A DNA stretch of 64,000 nt from Akkermansiaceae bacterium (lineage in GTDB: Bacteria > Verrucomicrobiota > Verrucomicrobiia > Verrucomicrobiales > DEV007), in NCBI GenBank assembly GCA_024233005.1, contig JACKQE010000012.1, forward strand, positions 1 through 64,000. The letters run 5' to 3'. The position numbers were made by a program, and so were the translations under genes. How positions within the stretch are numbered: position 1 is the first letter of the stretch; every line of letters begins with the position of its first letter. Shown here piece after piece: positions 44,846-54,000 of this stretch. The notes beneath the pieces were generated by a model. That model was not told the origin of the DNA and ran no database searches. It was given only the letters and a program-made list of their open reading frames with translations.

Positions 44846-44873
44846 TTGCACCCGGAGACAAAGGTACTAGTTT
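44846..44873 (+). promoter_or_regulatory. Candidate sigma-70-like promoter of the HU gene
   Basis: TTGCAC and TAGTTT are separated by 16 bases, in the 220-bp gap before the HU-family gene. This is a weak-to-moderate match to -35 and -10 elements. It sits ~110 bases before the start, leaving a long 5' leader. Confidence 0.3.
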
Positions 44874-44982
44874 ACCAACCGAGTTTCATCATCTCTCCGG
44901 GTCGACCCCATCTCGGAAAAAGTGAATCTCCGGGCCTGCAACCATCTGCCTGCCTCCCCCAAAAAAAGTTAACCACCAATAT

Positions 44983-45291
44983 ATGTCCTCAATCACCAAA
45001 CGCGACCTCGTGGTCGAAATCAGCAACAAGTCGGATCTCACGCAACGTCAGGTCCAGGAAGTCGTTCAAGCTTTCATCGACGGAGTCGCCGCCCATCTTG
45101 CCAAAAACGAGGAAGTTGTGCTACGCAATTTTGGGACCTTCCTCGTCAAGCGCACGGAGCCGAAAGTCGGTCGGAATCCCCGCAAACCGGAAGTCGAAGT
45201 GAAAATTCCGGCCCGTGCGGTCGTGAAATTCAAGCCAGGCAAAGACCTGAACCGCAAAGTCGGCAAACTGCTTCCGAAGCTCAAAAAGTAA
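44983..45291 (+). CDS. HU/IHF-family DNA-binding protein
   Basis: This 102-residue nucleoid-associated protein bends DNA. Family features are ITKRDLVVEI at the N-terminus, helices QRQVQEVVQAFIDGV, the RNPRKPEVEV arm with the conserved Arg-Asn-Pro, and VKFKPGKDL. It is slightly longer than HU because of a basic C-terminal tail (RKVGKLLPKLKK). It is monocistronic, with a strong terminator just downstream. HU versus IHF cannot be decided here. Confidence 0.95.
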   Translation: MSSITKRDLVVEISNKSDLTQRQVQEVVQAFIDGVAAHLAKNEEVVLRNFGTFLVKRTEPKVGRNPRKPEVEVKIPARAVVKFKPGKDLNRKVGKLLPKLKK

Positions 45292-45334
45292 CGGATCCCG
45301 GGAGCCGCGATCTTCGCGCCCCTTTGCGAATTTC

Positions 45335-45369
45335 AGCCGCCTTCGGGGTTTCCCCAAGGCGGCTTTTTC
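45335..45369 (+). terminator. Rho-independent terminator after the HU gene
   Basis: AGCCGCCTT and AAGGCGGCT form a strong stem, extended by an inner GGGG/CCCC pair with a small loop, and followed by a run of five T (45364-45368). It lies 44 bases after the HU stop. Confidence 0.9.
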
Positions 45370-45499
45370 GTGTCCGGAGCCGACACGCGCAGGCATAAAG
45401 CGCCTCCCCGGGAGGTTGATTTTCCTTCCATCAGGCGCCGGTACCTGCGGTTTCTTCTTGCGACCCTCCCGGAAATTTCCGATCTTGCTTCCAACCACC

Positions 45500-46165
45500 A
45501 TGCCTGAATCGCCTCCGCCGCCGAACCTGTCCCATCTGCGTCAAGACTACCGTGCCGGTGGTCTGCTGGAGTCAGAGGTCGCCTCCGACCCCATCATCCA
45601 GTTCTCCCGCTGGTTCGAACAAGCCCGCCAAGGCGGAGTCGTCGAACCGAACGCGATGACCGTGGCCACGGTCGGAGAAGACGGCACCCCCTCGGCACGG
45701 ACCCTTTTGCTGAAAGGTTTCAGCGCGGAGGGATTCGACTTCTTCACCAACCACGAAAGCCGCAAAGGCCGGGAGTTGGCAGCCCACCCACACGCGGCAA
45801 TGCTGTTTTTTTGGAAGGAACTGGAGCGTCAGGTCTCCTTGCGGGGCCGGATCGAAAAACTGCCCTCGAGCTTGGCTGAAGTGTATTTCCACTCCCGGCC
45901 TCGGGCCAGCCAGATTGGCGCCTGGGTGTCGCTGCAGAGCCGGACCATTCCCAACAGGGAGTGGCTCGAGGAACGGGAACGCCACTTCGAGAAGGAGTTT
46001 GGCGATGGTGAAATTCCCCTGCCACCGTTCTGGGGAGGCTACCGTCTCGTTCCGGAGACCATTGAGTTCTGGCAGGGGCGCCCCAGCCGCCTCCACGACC
46101 GGCTGGAATACCGGTGCCTGGACGGTGGATCCGGAATCTGGGAATGCGTCCGACTCAGTCCCTGA
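45500..46165 (+). CDS. pdxH: Pyridoxamine 5'-phosphate oxidase PdxH
   Basis: This 221-residue FMN enzyme oxidises pyridoxine or pyridoxamine phosphate to PLP. Family motifs are present: MTVATVGEDGTPSARTLLLK (FMN-binding), FFTNHESRKGREL, FFWKELERQVSLRGRIEKL and WGGYRLVPETIEFWQGRPSR at the C-terminus, ending in RLSP. The start at MPESPPPPN is chosen from family length. It is followed 13 bases later by the next gene. Confidence 0.96.
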   Translation: MPESPPPPNLSHLRQDYRAGGLLESEVASDPIIQFSRWFEQARQGGVVEPNAMTVATVGEDGTPSARTLLLKGFSAEGFDFFTNHESRKGRELAAHPHAAMLFFWKELERQVSLRGRIEKLPSSLAEVYFHSRPRASQIGAWVSLQSRTIPNREWLEERERHFEKEFGDGEIPLPPFWGGYRLVPETIEFWQGRPSRLHDRLEYRCLDGGSGIWECVRLSP

Positions 46166-46178
46166 GGCCCCCCGTCCG

Positions 46179-47081
46179 ATGAAGCGCCGCGCCTTCCTCC
46201 ACTCCGCGACCGCGCTCAGCCTCGCGGCGTGGCCGGAAAGTGGCAGATCAGCGGAACCTGGGGCCCCGTTAGAAGTCCACCCCGGCACCCTGCCGTTGGT
46301 GCTCTCGTCTCCCCACGGAGGACGGCTTCGCCCGGCGGACCTTCCTGACCGCACCACGGGCGTTCTCTCTGCGGACCGCAATACTGCCGAGCTCACAAAG
46401 GCCCTCACGAAGGCGGTGACCACGGTCTTTGGGGCAGAACCTCACCGCATTCTCAGCTGCCTCCACCGCATCAAACTGGACCCGAACCGCGAGATCGATG
46501 AAGCCGCCCAGGGCCATCCCGTCACCGGAGAAATCTGGCAACGTTACCACGACCATATCGCCGGGGCCTGCCGGACCGCTGTCCGGACTCATGGAGGTGC
46601 CGTACTGCTCGATCTGCATGGCCACGCCCATGCCCTGAGGCGGGTCGAACTCGGCTATCTCCTCTCCGCCGAAGCCCTCACCCTTTCCGATGCCCGGCTT
46701 GCGCAGTCGGCGGAGGTCCGCAAATGCAGTCTGCGCAGGCTGCCCGGAGCGGATGGAGCGGGCTTGGTCGAGGCCCTGCGCGGTCCCGCAAGCTTGGGGG
46801 CGTTCCTTAGCCGCGAAGGCTATTCAGCCGTGCCCTCGCCGGACCTTCCCGCCCCAGGCGACCATCCGTATTTCCAGGGCGGCTACACCATCACCCATCA
46901 TGTGGCTGCGGACTATGGTGGACCCGTCCTCGGCATCCAAATCGAAACACCCTTTCCATCCGTGCGGGGCACTCCAGAGGAACGGGAGCACTTCGCCATG
47001 GTTCTGGCCCGAGCCTTGAAATCCTGGATGGAACAGCACCTTCTGAACACTTCCGATCCGAAAATCAGGCTCCCATCTTGA
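46179..47081 (+). CDS. Exported N-formylglutamate amidohydrolase-like protein
   Basis: This 300-residue protein has a Tat/Sec-type signal (MKRRAFLHSATALSLAAW) and an FGase fold. Family patterns are LVLSSPHGG (zinc-binding His), RIKLDPNREI, LLDLHGHAHA and VLGIQIETP. The classic enzyme is cytoplasmic in histidine degradation. Export here suggests another amide substrate. It lies between pdxH and a membrane-protein gene on the same strand. Confidence 0.82.
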   Translation: MKRRAFLHSATALSLAAWPESGRSAEPGAPLEVHPGTLPLVLSSPHGGRLRPADLPDRTTGVLSADRNTAELTKALTKAVTTVFGAEPHRILSCLHRIKLDPNREIDEAAQGHPVTGEIWQRYHDHIAGACRTAVRTHGGAVLLDLHGHAHALRRVELGYLLSAEALTLSDARLAQSAEVRKCSLRRLPGADGAGLVEALRGPASLGAFLSREGYSAVPSPDLPAPGDHPYFQGGYTITHHVAADYGGPVLGIQIETPFPSVRGTPEEREHFAMVLARALKSWMEQHLLNTSDPKIRLPS

Positions 47082-47090
47082 ACCCGCGAC

Positions 47091-47639
47091 ATGTCTCTTG
47101 ACCCGATCGATCTTCTGACGAGCACCGGCGGTTCTCTGTTCCGCCGAATCCTCGCCTTTTTCGCGTACGGATGGGTGGGACTGCTCCTCGGGAGGATCGC
47201 TACGGCTTTTCAGGAATGGGAGGATTTCCTGCATCCAGGGCACGCCTTTTCCCAGATCTTCGAAGGCCCCCATGAGATCATGGTCTTCCTATTTTGGCCG
47301 GTCTTTGTGCTGGTCGGGCTGGCTAAAATTCCTTGGCTGTTCCTGGTGTGCCTGCCGTTGATCGGATTTTCCTTTTTGGCCATTGTCTATGGCGATAATC
47401 CCTCGCCCTTCTGGGCCTTGGCTCTCATCGCAGGAATGTCGCTGACTCCTCTGGTGATGGGTGAAACTTGGATCCTGGTCTCCTGGATGACCCTGGCATT
47501 CGAATGGACCGGTCTGGGCAGTCTGGGATGGTGGCTTTACCAGCGCTACCATGGCCCTTTGGAGCCGGCATTCGTCTGGCTGCCGGAGACTGAGGAAAAT
47601 CCCGACGCCTCTGTTCGAAAGGACGACGGGGAAGACTGA
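47091..47639 (+). CDS. Small multi-pass membrane protein, unrecognised
   Basis: This 182-residue protein has about four hydrophobic segments (~20-40, ~63-85, ~88-105, ~110-160) and a charged C-terminal tail (EETEENP…DDGED). No known motif was seen. It starts nine bases after the FGase-like gene and ends 37 bases from the convergent hybrid kinase gene. Confidence 0.7.
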   Translation: MSLDPIDLLTSTGGSLFRRILAFFAYGWVGLLLGRIATAFQEWEDFLHPGHAFSQIFEGPHEIMVFLFWPVFVLVGLAKIPWLFLVCLPLIGFSFLAIVYGDNPSPFWALALIAGMSLTPLVMGETWILVSWMTLAFEWTGLGSLGWWLYQRYHGPLEPAFVWLPETEENPDASVRKDDGED

Positions 47640-47676
47640 ATCTCCGCTCCGCCCGCAGACTGGCCACCAAGCCACC

Positions 47677-50600
47677 TCACACCGAGGTGTGCCTTACGAC
47701 ATGGCGCAGGATCTCTTCCAACAACTGGCTCTGTTGAAAGTTGCCCTTGCGCAGGATCACCTCCGCTTTGCCATCGAGGAACTGACGCTCGGCTGCCGTG
47801 GGATCCTTGGCCGTGACAATAAAGACGGGAATGTCGCTCCATTCGGGATGGCGATCCATCTCGGCGAGACATTCAAAGCCGTCCATCACCGGCATCATCA
47901 GATCCAGAAGCATGGCCGAAGGCCGGTTTTTCTCCAGCCAGGCTATGGCTTCCGCCCCATTCTCGGCTTCGGCGACTTCCCAATTGTTCTGGGCCAGAGT
48001 CCGCCGGTAAAGTTCACGCGTGCCCTCATCATCATCCACCACGAGCACAGGACCCACAGGCTCTCCATGGGTCAGCAGCCGTTGCAAAGAACGCTGCAAC
48101 ACCGTCCAGTCGATGGGCTTCACGAGATAGTCCGCCGCTCCCAGAGCGACACCCCGCCGGGTGTCCTCAAGAAAGGTCACCATGATCACCGGTATATCCG
48201 CCGTGGCCGGATCATGCTTCAGCGTGGTCAGCACATCCCAGCCACTCGCGCCCGGCAAGACGACGTCCAGGGTGATCACCGAGGGCTTCTCCCGCCGTGC
48301 CGTTTCGATGCCGGTGATCCCATCCTCGGCGGTAATGGTGCGGAAACCTTTGGTGCCCAAAAAGCGGGCCATCAACTCGCGCACCGCCGGGTCATCATCA
48401 ATGACCAAAACGAGGGGAGCATTGCCCGGAGGGGCCGTGCTGGGCACCCCCTCGCCTGAGGTAACGACCACAAGAGGCAGGTCCACGGCCTCCGGGGCCG
48501 GTGAGTCACCAACCTCGCCCACCCGTGCCGGAATGTGGACCGTGAAGGTCGTGCCCTTGCCATATTCGCTGTGAACTGAAATGTCCCCATTCATGAGTTT
48601 GGCGAGCCCTCGGCAGATGACCAGGCCCAGTCCCGTGCCGGTTTTGTTGCCCTCCTTGGCGGACAGCTTCTTGAACTGGACGAAAAGATCACCCTGCTCC
48701 TTCGGAGTCATCCCCCGCCCCGTGTCGGAAACGGCGATGGAGATCCAGTCGCGGCCCATGGAATCTGTCTCCCGGCTCGCCCGTAAAGTCACGGTGCCTT
48801 GGTCGGTAAACTTGCAGGCATTGGAGAGGAGATTCACCATGATCTGCTGGAGACGTTGGCGGTCATTGCGCAATACCCCCAGATTATTGGTTCCCTCAAA
48901 GACCAGCTTGTTGTTCCGATCGGCCGCCTGCGGCTGCATGCTGTCCTGCAGATTGGAGAAAAACTCGGCGGAGTCAAATTCGTCAGGCTCCAGATCCATG
49001 CCCCCCATAATGATCTTCTGGTAATCGAGGATGTCATCAATGAGTCGGCGGAGGTAGGTCGCCGCATTCCTGACTTTGCCGACATCCTGCCGCTGTTCAG
49101 TGTCCAAATTCGAAAATTCAAGGAACTGGAGAAAGCCGAAAATGGAATTGAGCGGCTGCCGCAGTTCGTGACTGACACTGGCAAGGAAAGCGTCCTTGGC
49201 GGAGGCGAGGCCTTTGAGAGCCTCATTGGCTTCGCTCAGTTCCTTAGTTCGGCTGACCACACGGTCTTCCAGATCGGCATTGAGCTGGCGCAGACGTTCA
49301 TGGCCGTTCAGAACCTGCCTGAGCAGGCTCTCCAATGCCCGGGCAATGTCTCCCACCTCATCCGAACGCCGGGTGGGCAAGGACTCCCGCACCGCTTCAA
49401 TCTGGTGCTGGAGCTGGAGCTGGGTGTCGTCCGCGGCCGAGACCTGTTGGGCCGTGCCCGTGATGCGGGTCAGTGGACGGACAAAGAAGAGAGCGATGAA
49501 AAAGGCTCCCACCCCACCACAAAGGGCCAGCCAGGCGGCCGCCTTGCGAAGGTGGTCCATCTCATGCTCGATGCCGGAGGCCAATTCCTCGCGGAAAGCC
49601 GCATAGACAAAATAGTAGGGCGGATCGGGCGCTCCCGCTTCCAAGGGTGAGAGCCTGAGATAGAATTTGATCATTTGAATGTCACCGTGTTCGCAAGCGA
49701 CCGGCACACTCCAGTCGACGCCGGAGCCCACATCCTCACCGAGTTTTTTCCGGTAGGTCTCCATCACAGTGGAGCGGGCGTTTTCCAGCTTGGTCCGGTC
49801 GAGGGCCAAGAGACGGACCTCCCGGAACTGGGCCGTGGCGGAACTGAAGTGCCAGCCTTTTTCCTCGCAACGTCGGCGCAGATCCGTGGTCCAAGAATCA
49901 AGCGCATAGCGATCCTTATCCTCCAGTTCGGCCAATTTTGCCTGGAATTCATCGGTGACGCGGCCTTCGAGAAACCACACCGGCGTGTCGAGCCGGACCT
50001 TCTGGAACAAAGGCCCCCGTTGGGTTTGGGCGTTGGATTCCTCCCCCCTCCATTTGCGGCCTTCTTCAATGTCATTCTTGGTGTCAAGAATGCTGAATTT
50101 GCCGAAGGTTTGATCGTAATGGCCCGTGTTCGAAGGGTGCATGAGGAAATCGCCTTGGGCATCCATAAGAATGGAGAGGTGTCGGGCGGAACGGCCCTGC
50201 TCCAACGAAAGCAGAATGCAGAGTTGGGCGTCGGAGCCCTCGACTCGCTTGCTGCCCCAAATGACCGGCGTGCGCTGAAGCCTACCTGCGGAGGGATCGG
50301 AGTCTTTGCCCGGTCCCTTCTCCATCACGGTGTCATCGCGGCTTCCCGGCTGCCTGTCCACCGGGAGATCGGCGGCAAGCATGGGGGAGACAAATGGGAT
50401 GCCTTGATTCGCCCTCGCCCTCGCCAGCCAATCCGAAGGCGGGTCCGGGAGGTGCGTGCCCTCCGGCATGTGGATTTCGTAGAGCGACTGGGCGGTGCCA
50501 TCATCCTTCAATTGCTTCACGGCCACAATCAGATCCCACCAGGCAGGGGGGCCACGGTCAGAACCCGCTTCCGGCGCGGTTTTGTCGGGTTTCTCTTTGA

Positions 50601-50853
50601 GGTAGCTGATGAGCGATTTGAGGGCCTCCGGATTCCGGGACGCCTCATTGACGTGGGCCCGCAACAGGTTGACCAGATCCACAAATTGCCAACAGCGCAG
50701 ATCCGCTTCATCCTGAAGATCCACCAACTCGTGCTCTTCCACGATGTGCCGGGTCTGTTGGAACAGAAACGTGGGAGCGAACCAAGCCGCGGCAAATACC
50801 AGGACGATGGCGATGAGGGCAAATTTCTCGCGGATGCCGAATCGGAATTTCAT
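47677..50853 (-). CDS. Hybrid sensor histidine kinase with two receiver domains
   Basis: This 1058-residue sensor has an N-terminal helix (~10-30), a large periplasmic domain (~31-425), a second helix (~435-455), and HAMP. A HisKA domain follows with His562 in SVSHELRQPLNS, then HATPase with SNACKFTD and DTGRGM, G2 LGLVIC. There are two receivers with phospho-acceptors near Asp863 (TLDVVLPG) and Asp984 (LLDLMMPVMDG). The arrangement suits a phosphorelay to an Hpt or output protein elsewhere. The start at 50853 (MKFRFGIREK) is the natural one. The lone receiver at 25536-25994 is a class-compatible partner only. Confidence 0.93.
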   Translation of the reverse strand: MKFRFGIREKFALIAIVLVFAAAWFAPTFLFQQTRHIVEEHELVDLQDEADLRCWQFVDLVNLLRAHVNEASRNPEALKSLISYLKEKPDKTAPEAGSDRGPPAWWDLIVAVKQLKDDGTAQSLYEIHMPEGTHLPDPPSDWLARARANQGIPFVSPMLAADLPVDRQPGSRDDTVMEKGPGKDSDPSAGRLQRTPVIWGSKRVEGSDAQLCILLSLEQGRSARHLSILMDAQGDFLMHPSNTGHYDQTFGKFSILDTKNDIEEGRKWRGEESNAQTQRGPLFQKVRLDTPVWFLEGRVTDEFQAKLAELEDKDRYALDSWTTDLRRRCEEKGWHFSSATAQFREVRLLALDRTKLENARSTVMETYRKKLGEDVGSGVDWSVPVACEHGDIQMIKFYLRLSPLEAGAPDPPYYFVYAAFREELASGIEHEMDHLRKAAAWLALCGGVGAFFIALFFVRPLTRITGTAQQVSAADDTQLQLQHQIEAVRESLPTRRSDEVGDIARALESLLRQVLNGHERLRQLNADLEDRVVSRTKELSEANEALKGLASAKDAFLASVSHELRQPLNSIFGFLQFLEFSNLDTEQRQDVGKVRNAATYLRRLIDDILDYQKIIMGGMDLEPDEFDSAEFFSNLQDSMQPQAADRNNKLVFEGTNNLGVLRNDRQRLQQIMVNLLSNACKFTDQGTVTLRASRETDSMGRDWISIAVSDTGRGMTPKEQGDLFVQFKKLSAKEGNKTGTGLGLVICRGLAKLMNGDISVHSEYGKGTTFTVHIPARVGEVGDSPAPEAVDLPLVVVTSGEGVPSTAPPGNAPLVLVIDDDPAVRELMARFLGTKGFRTITAEDGITGIETARREKPSVITLDVVLPGASGWDVLTTLKHDPATADIPVIMVTFLEDTRRGVALGAADYLVKPIDWTVLQRSLQRLLTHGEPVGPVLVVDDDEGTRELYRRTLAQNNWEVAEAENGAEAIAWLEKNRPSAMLLDLMMPVMDGFECLAEMDRHPEWSDIPVFIVTAKDPTAAERQFLDGKAEVILRKGNFQQSQLLEEILRHVVRHTSV

Positions 50854-51059
50854 ATGTGGGGAGCCTGCGTGCGGTTCCAATATGGCTTGGACAGCACCAG
50901 AATGCGAGAAATTCATCCCGTGTCACGGAAACAGGCCGCTTCCTGAACAGCCCCTTCCGGATGATTTCCATCGCAAAGGACCAGTCTGGAGGGAAAACGT
51001 CCCCGTGGGAACCCGGGCGCAACGGGTTCCCACAAGGTTCGCCAAAAACCAGAGGAGGG

Positions 51060-54000
51060 TTACTTCAGGGGGTGCTCCTTGAGCAACTCTTCCACAGTGT
51101 AAAAACTGAGGCGCCCGGCCGTGGCCTTGCGAACCGCTTTGACCTGCTCCGCTTGGATGGGATCTGCCTTGTTGTCGAAATGATTCCGCACAAAGGTGAG
51201 CACCGCGGCGATCTCGTCATCCTTGAGCATCCCTCCAAAAGGAGTCATCGGAACCTGTCCGTCAAATTTTTTGCCGTTGACCTCGAGGGGCCCCATCAAG
51301 CCATAGAGCACCATTTTGATGAGGCGCTCGCTGTCCTGGGTGACCCAGGGGCTGCCCACGATGGATGGAAAGGCCGGCGGAAGTCCATTGCCGTCACCAC
51401 GATGGCAGGTCATGCAGTGCCCTTCGCGGTGGTAGACTTCCTGTCCCGCAATGAACTGCTTTTTCGCCTCCGGACTGAGATAAGACGGAGGGGGCACGGT
51501 GACGTATTCGGCCTGCGGTTTCTCAGCAATGCCGGCAAGCCGGTCGGAGGCAGTTTTGACCGCATTCTGACTCCACTCGTCGAGCGGACGTCCAGCGGCC
51601 AGGGCGACAATTTTTTTGGCCGCCTCCACATCAGGTAGCCAGGAAGCCGCCACAACGGCCTCCAGCCTTACCCGGCCCTGATCATCCGTCGCGGCTTTCT
51701 CGAGGAGTGCGACGTGATCGGTCAGGTGGTGGGTGTTGTAACGCAAAACCCGCACGGCGGCGGCCCGGGCATGGAAATCCCGCGCCGAAAGCAGTTGCCG
51801 CAGCAGTCCTGCATCGGTCTTGTTCAATCCCCACGTGGTCCAAAGGGCTTCGAGGACATCGTGCTCATACCGGGGATCTTTCTTGTCCAGACGGGCCACC
51901 CACGCTTGGAGGGCAGGGAGCACTTCCTCAGCGGGGCGGCCCCGGAGTTCCCTCCGGCTGCGATAACGGGTGCGCAGCTCGGGCTCCTTCAAATTGTCCA
52001 ACAGGGTGGCAATCGGGGCGCCTTCCACCAAGGCGGGCTTCACCAGCGGTCGGGAGGGATAGGTGATGCGGTAGATGCGTCCATGGACATGGTCGCGCAA
52101 GGGATCGCGGGCATTGTGCTGCATGTGGCCGATCAGAACATTGTGCCAATCGACCACGTAGAGCGACCCATCGGGCGCGAACTCCAGATCGACGGGCCGG
52201 AAATTACCATCGCTGCTGCGCAGGAGATCCTGGCGGAAACTGGTCTTCCAGCCGGTGCCGTTGTCCTCGATCCGGTGCTCTTTGATTCCGAGAAATCCGA
52301 TCGCGTTGCAGAGGATGATGTCCCCCTGCACGTCATCGGGGAAGTGTCGCGAGGAGACGATTTCCAGCCCGCTGGTGGGGCGCACTTTGTGTTCGGAGGG
52401 AATCAGGTCGGGGGTCGACGGCGTCTTGCTGCCGAAGGCCGGCTTGACAGAAACGGGCAGCAACCAGTTCATGCTGGTCCCGGACGTGTGGAGGAAGAAA
52501 TCCTGCCCCCAGGCATCGAAGGCGACGCCCCAGGGATTCGGGATGCTGAGTTGTGAGGTGCGCTCCAACTGTCCCCGCTGCGGGCTGTAACGATAAAATC
52601 CTCCGTCAACACAGCGGACCGGTCCGTAGGGAGTTTCCACGTTGCTGTGCAGGAACACGCCCTCACACATCATGAAGGCGCCGCTGGGATCGGCGGTGAA
52701 GGCCCCGATGGCATGATGGGTGTCGTGGGTGTCAAAGCCTCCGAGTATGATTTCTTTGCTGTCCGCCTTGTCATCTCCGTTGGTGTCGCGCAGCAATACC
52801 AGGTTCGGCTCCTGGGAGACGTAGACACCTTCCGGGGCGAACTCAAATCCGATCGGAAGATGCAGATTGTCCGCGAACACTGTTTCCTTGTCGGCCTTGC
52901 CGTCGCCGTTGGTGTCCTCGTAAATCAGGAGTTTGTCATTCGGCATGGCATCACCAGGACGGTAATGCGGATAGGTGGGCATCACCGCCACCCAGAGGCG
53001 CCCTTGGTCGTCGAATGAGAGCTGCATGGGGTTGGCGAGGTTGGGGAACTCCTTCTCGCTCGCAAAGAGCTCCACCTTGTATCCCTCGGGGACCGTGAGC
53101 GATTTCACAGCATCCTCGCCATACAGGTAAGTTTCACTGCCATTCTTCGCACTCGGCTGGTAGTTCGTCGGAACCGGAGGAAGGGCGTGGGTCTTGCTGT
53201 CATCCACATCGAGATCGTTTTTCCTCCCGGAGACAATGTCATGGATCAAACCATCGCGCAGCGCGGCCATTTCCCTCGTCTTCTGGAATTCATCGGGGTA
53301 ATTCTGGGGGCCAAAGGGATTGTAGCGTTGACCATGGGTGTGGACCCCGTTGAGGGTGTTGTAGTCATTGTTCCAGAACCAATCCTTCTGCCGCACCGCG
53401 TCATGAACCATGGCCGGATAGGCTTTTGACGCGTGGGCCTGTTTCCCGAACAATCCGTCGGCCAGAATACCCGCGATCTGCCGGTAGCCCTCGTCGTTCG
53501 GCACAACCCCCCCGGTCGTGAGCGGCTGTTGCGATTGGGCGTAAAGCGCCTTGGTTGGGGTGAAGAGGTCGATGAATGTCAGTCCGTGACTCTTGGCGAC
53601 GGTTTCGATGGCCGAAGCATAGAGAATCAGGTTGGCATTTTCCTTCTCGCCCGAAGGCAGATCCCGGTCAGCCGAGAGATTCTCAAAGGCCACGGGGGAC
53701 ACGAGCACGATCCGGGGAGCGGCCTTGCCGTTGTAGGCCTTGCCCAAGGTGTGAAGCACCCAGGCATCCAGTTCTGCCTGGAAATTTGCAACCCTGCCCG
53801 GTCCGTCAAACGATTCATTGAATCCGAAAAAAGCGACGATGGTGTCCGCCTTCAGATGGGTCAGCCACTGATCCGGCGTGGGGAAGAATCCCTTGCCGTT
53901 GTGAATGCTGAGTTCGGGGTGGAATTTCTCAGCTCCCGGAAACGCCCATTGGCTGACCCGCGCCGGATGCGGCCGGAATCCCGGAGTGTCCCCGACGTGC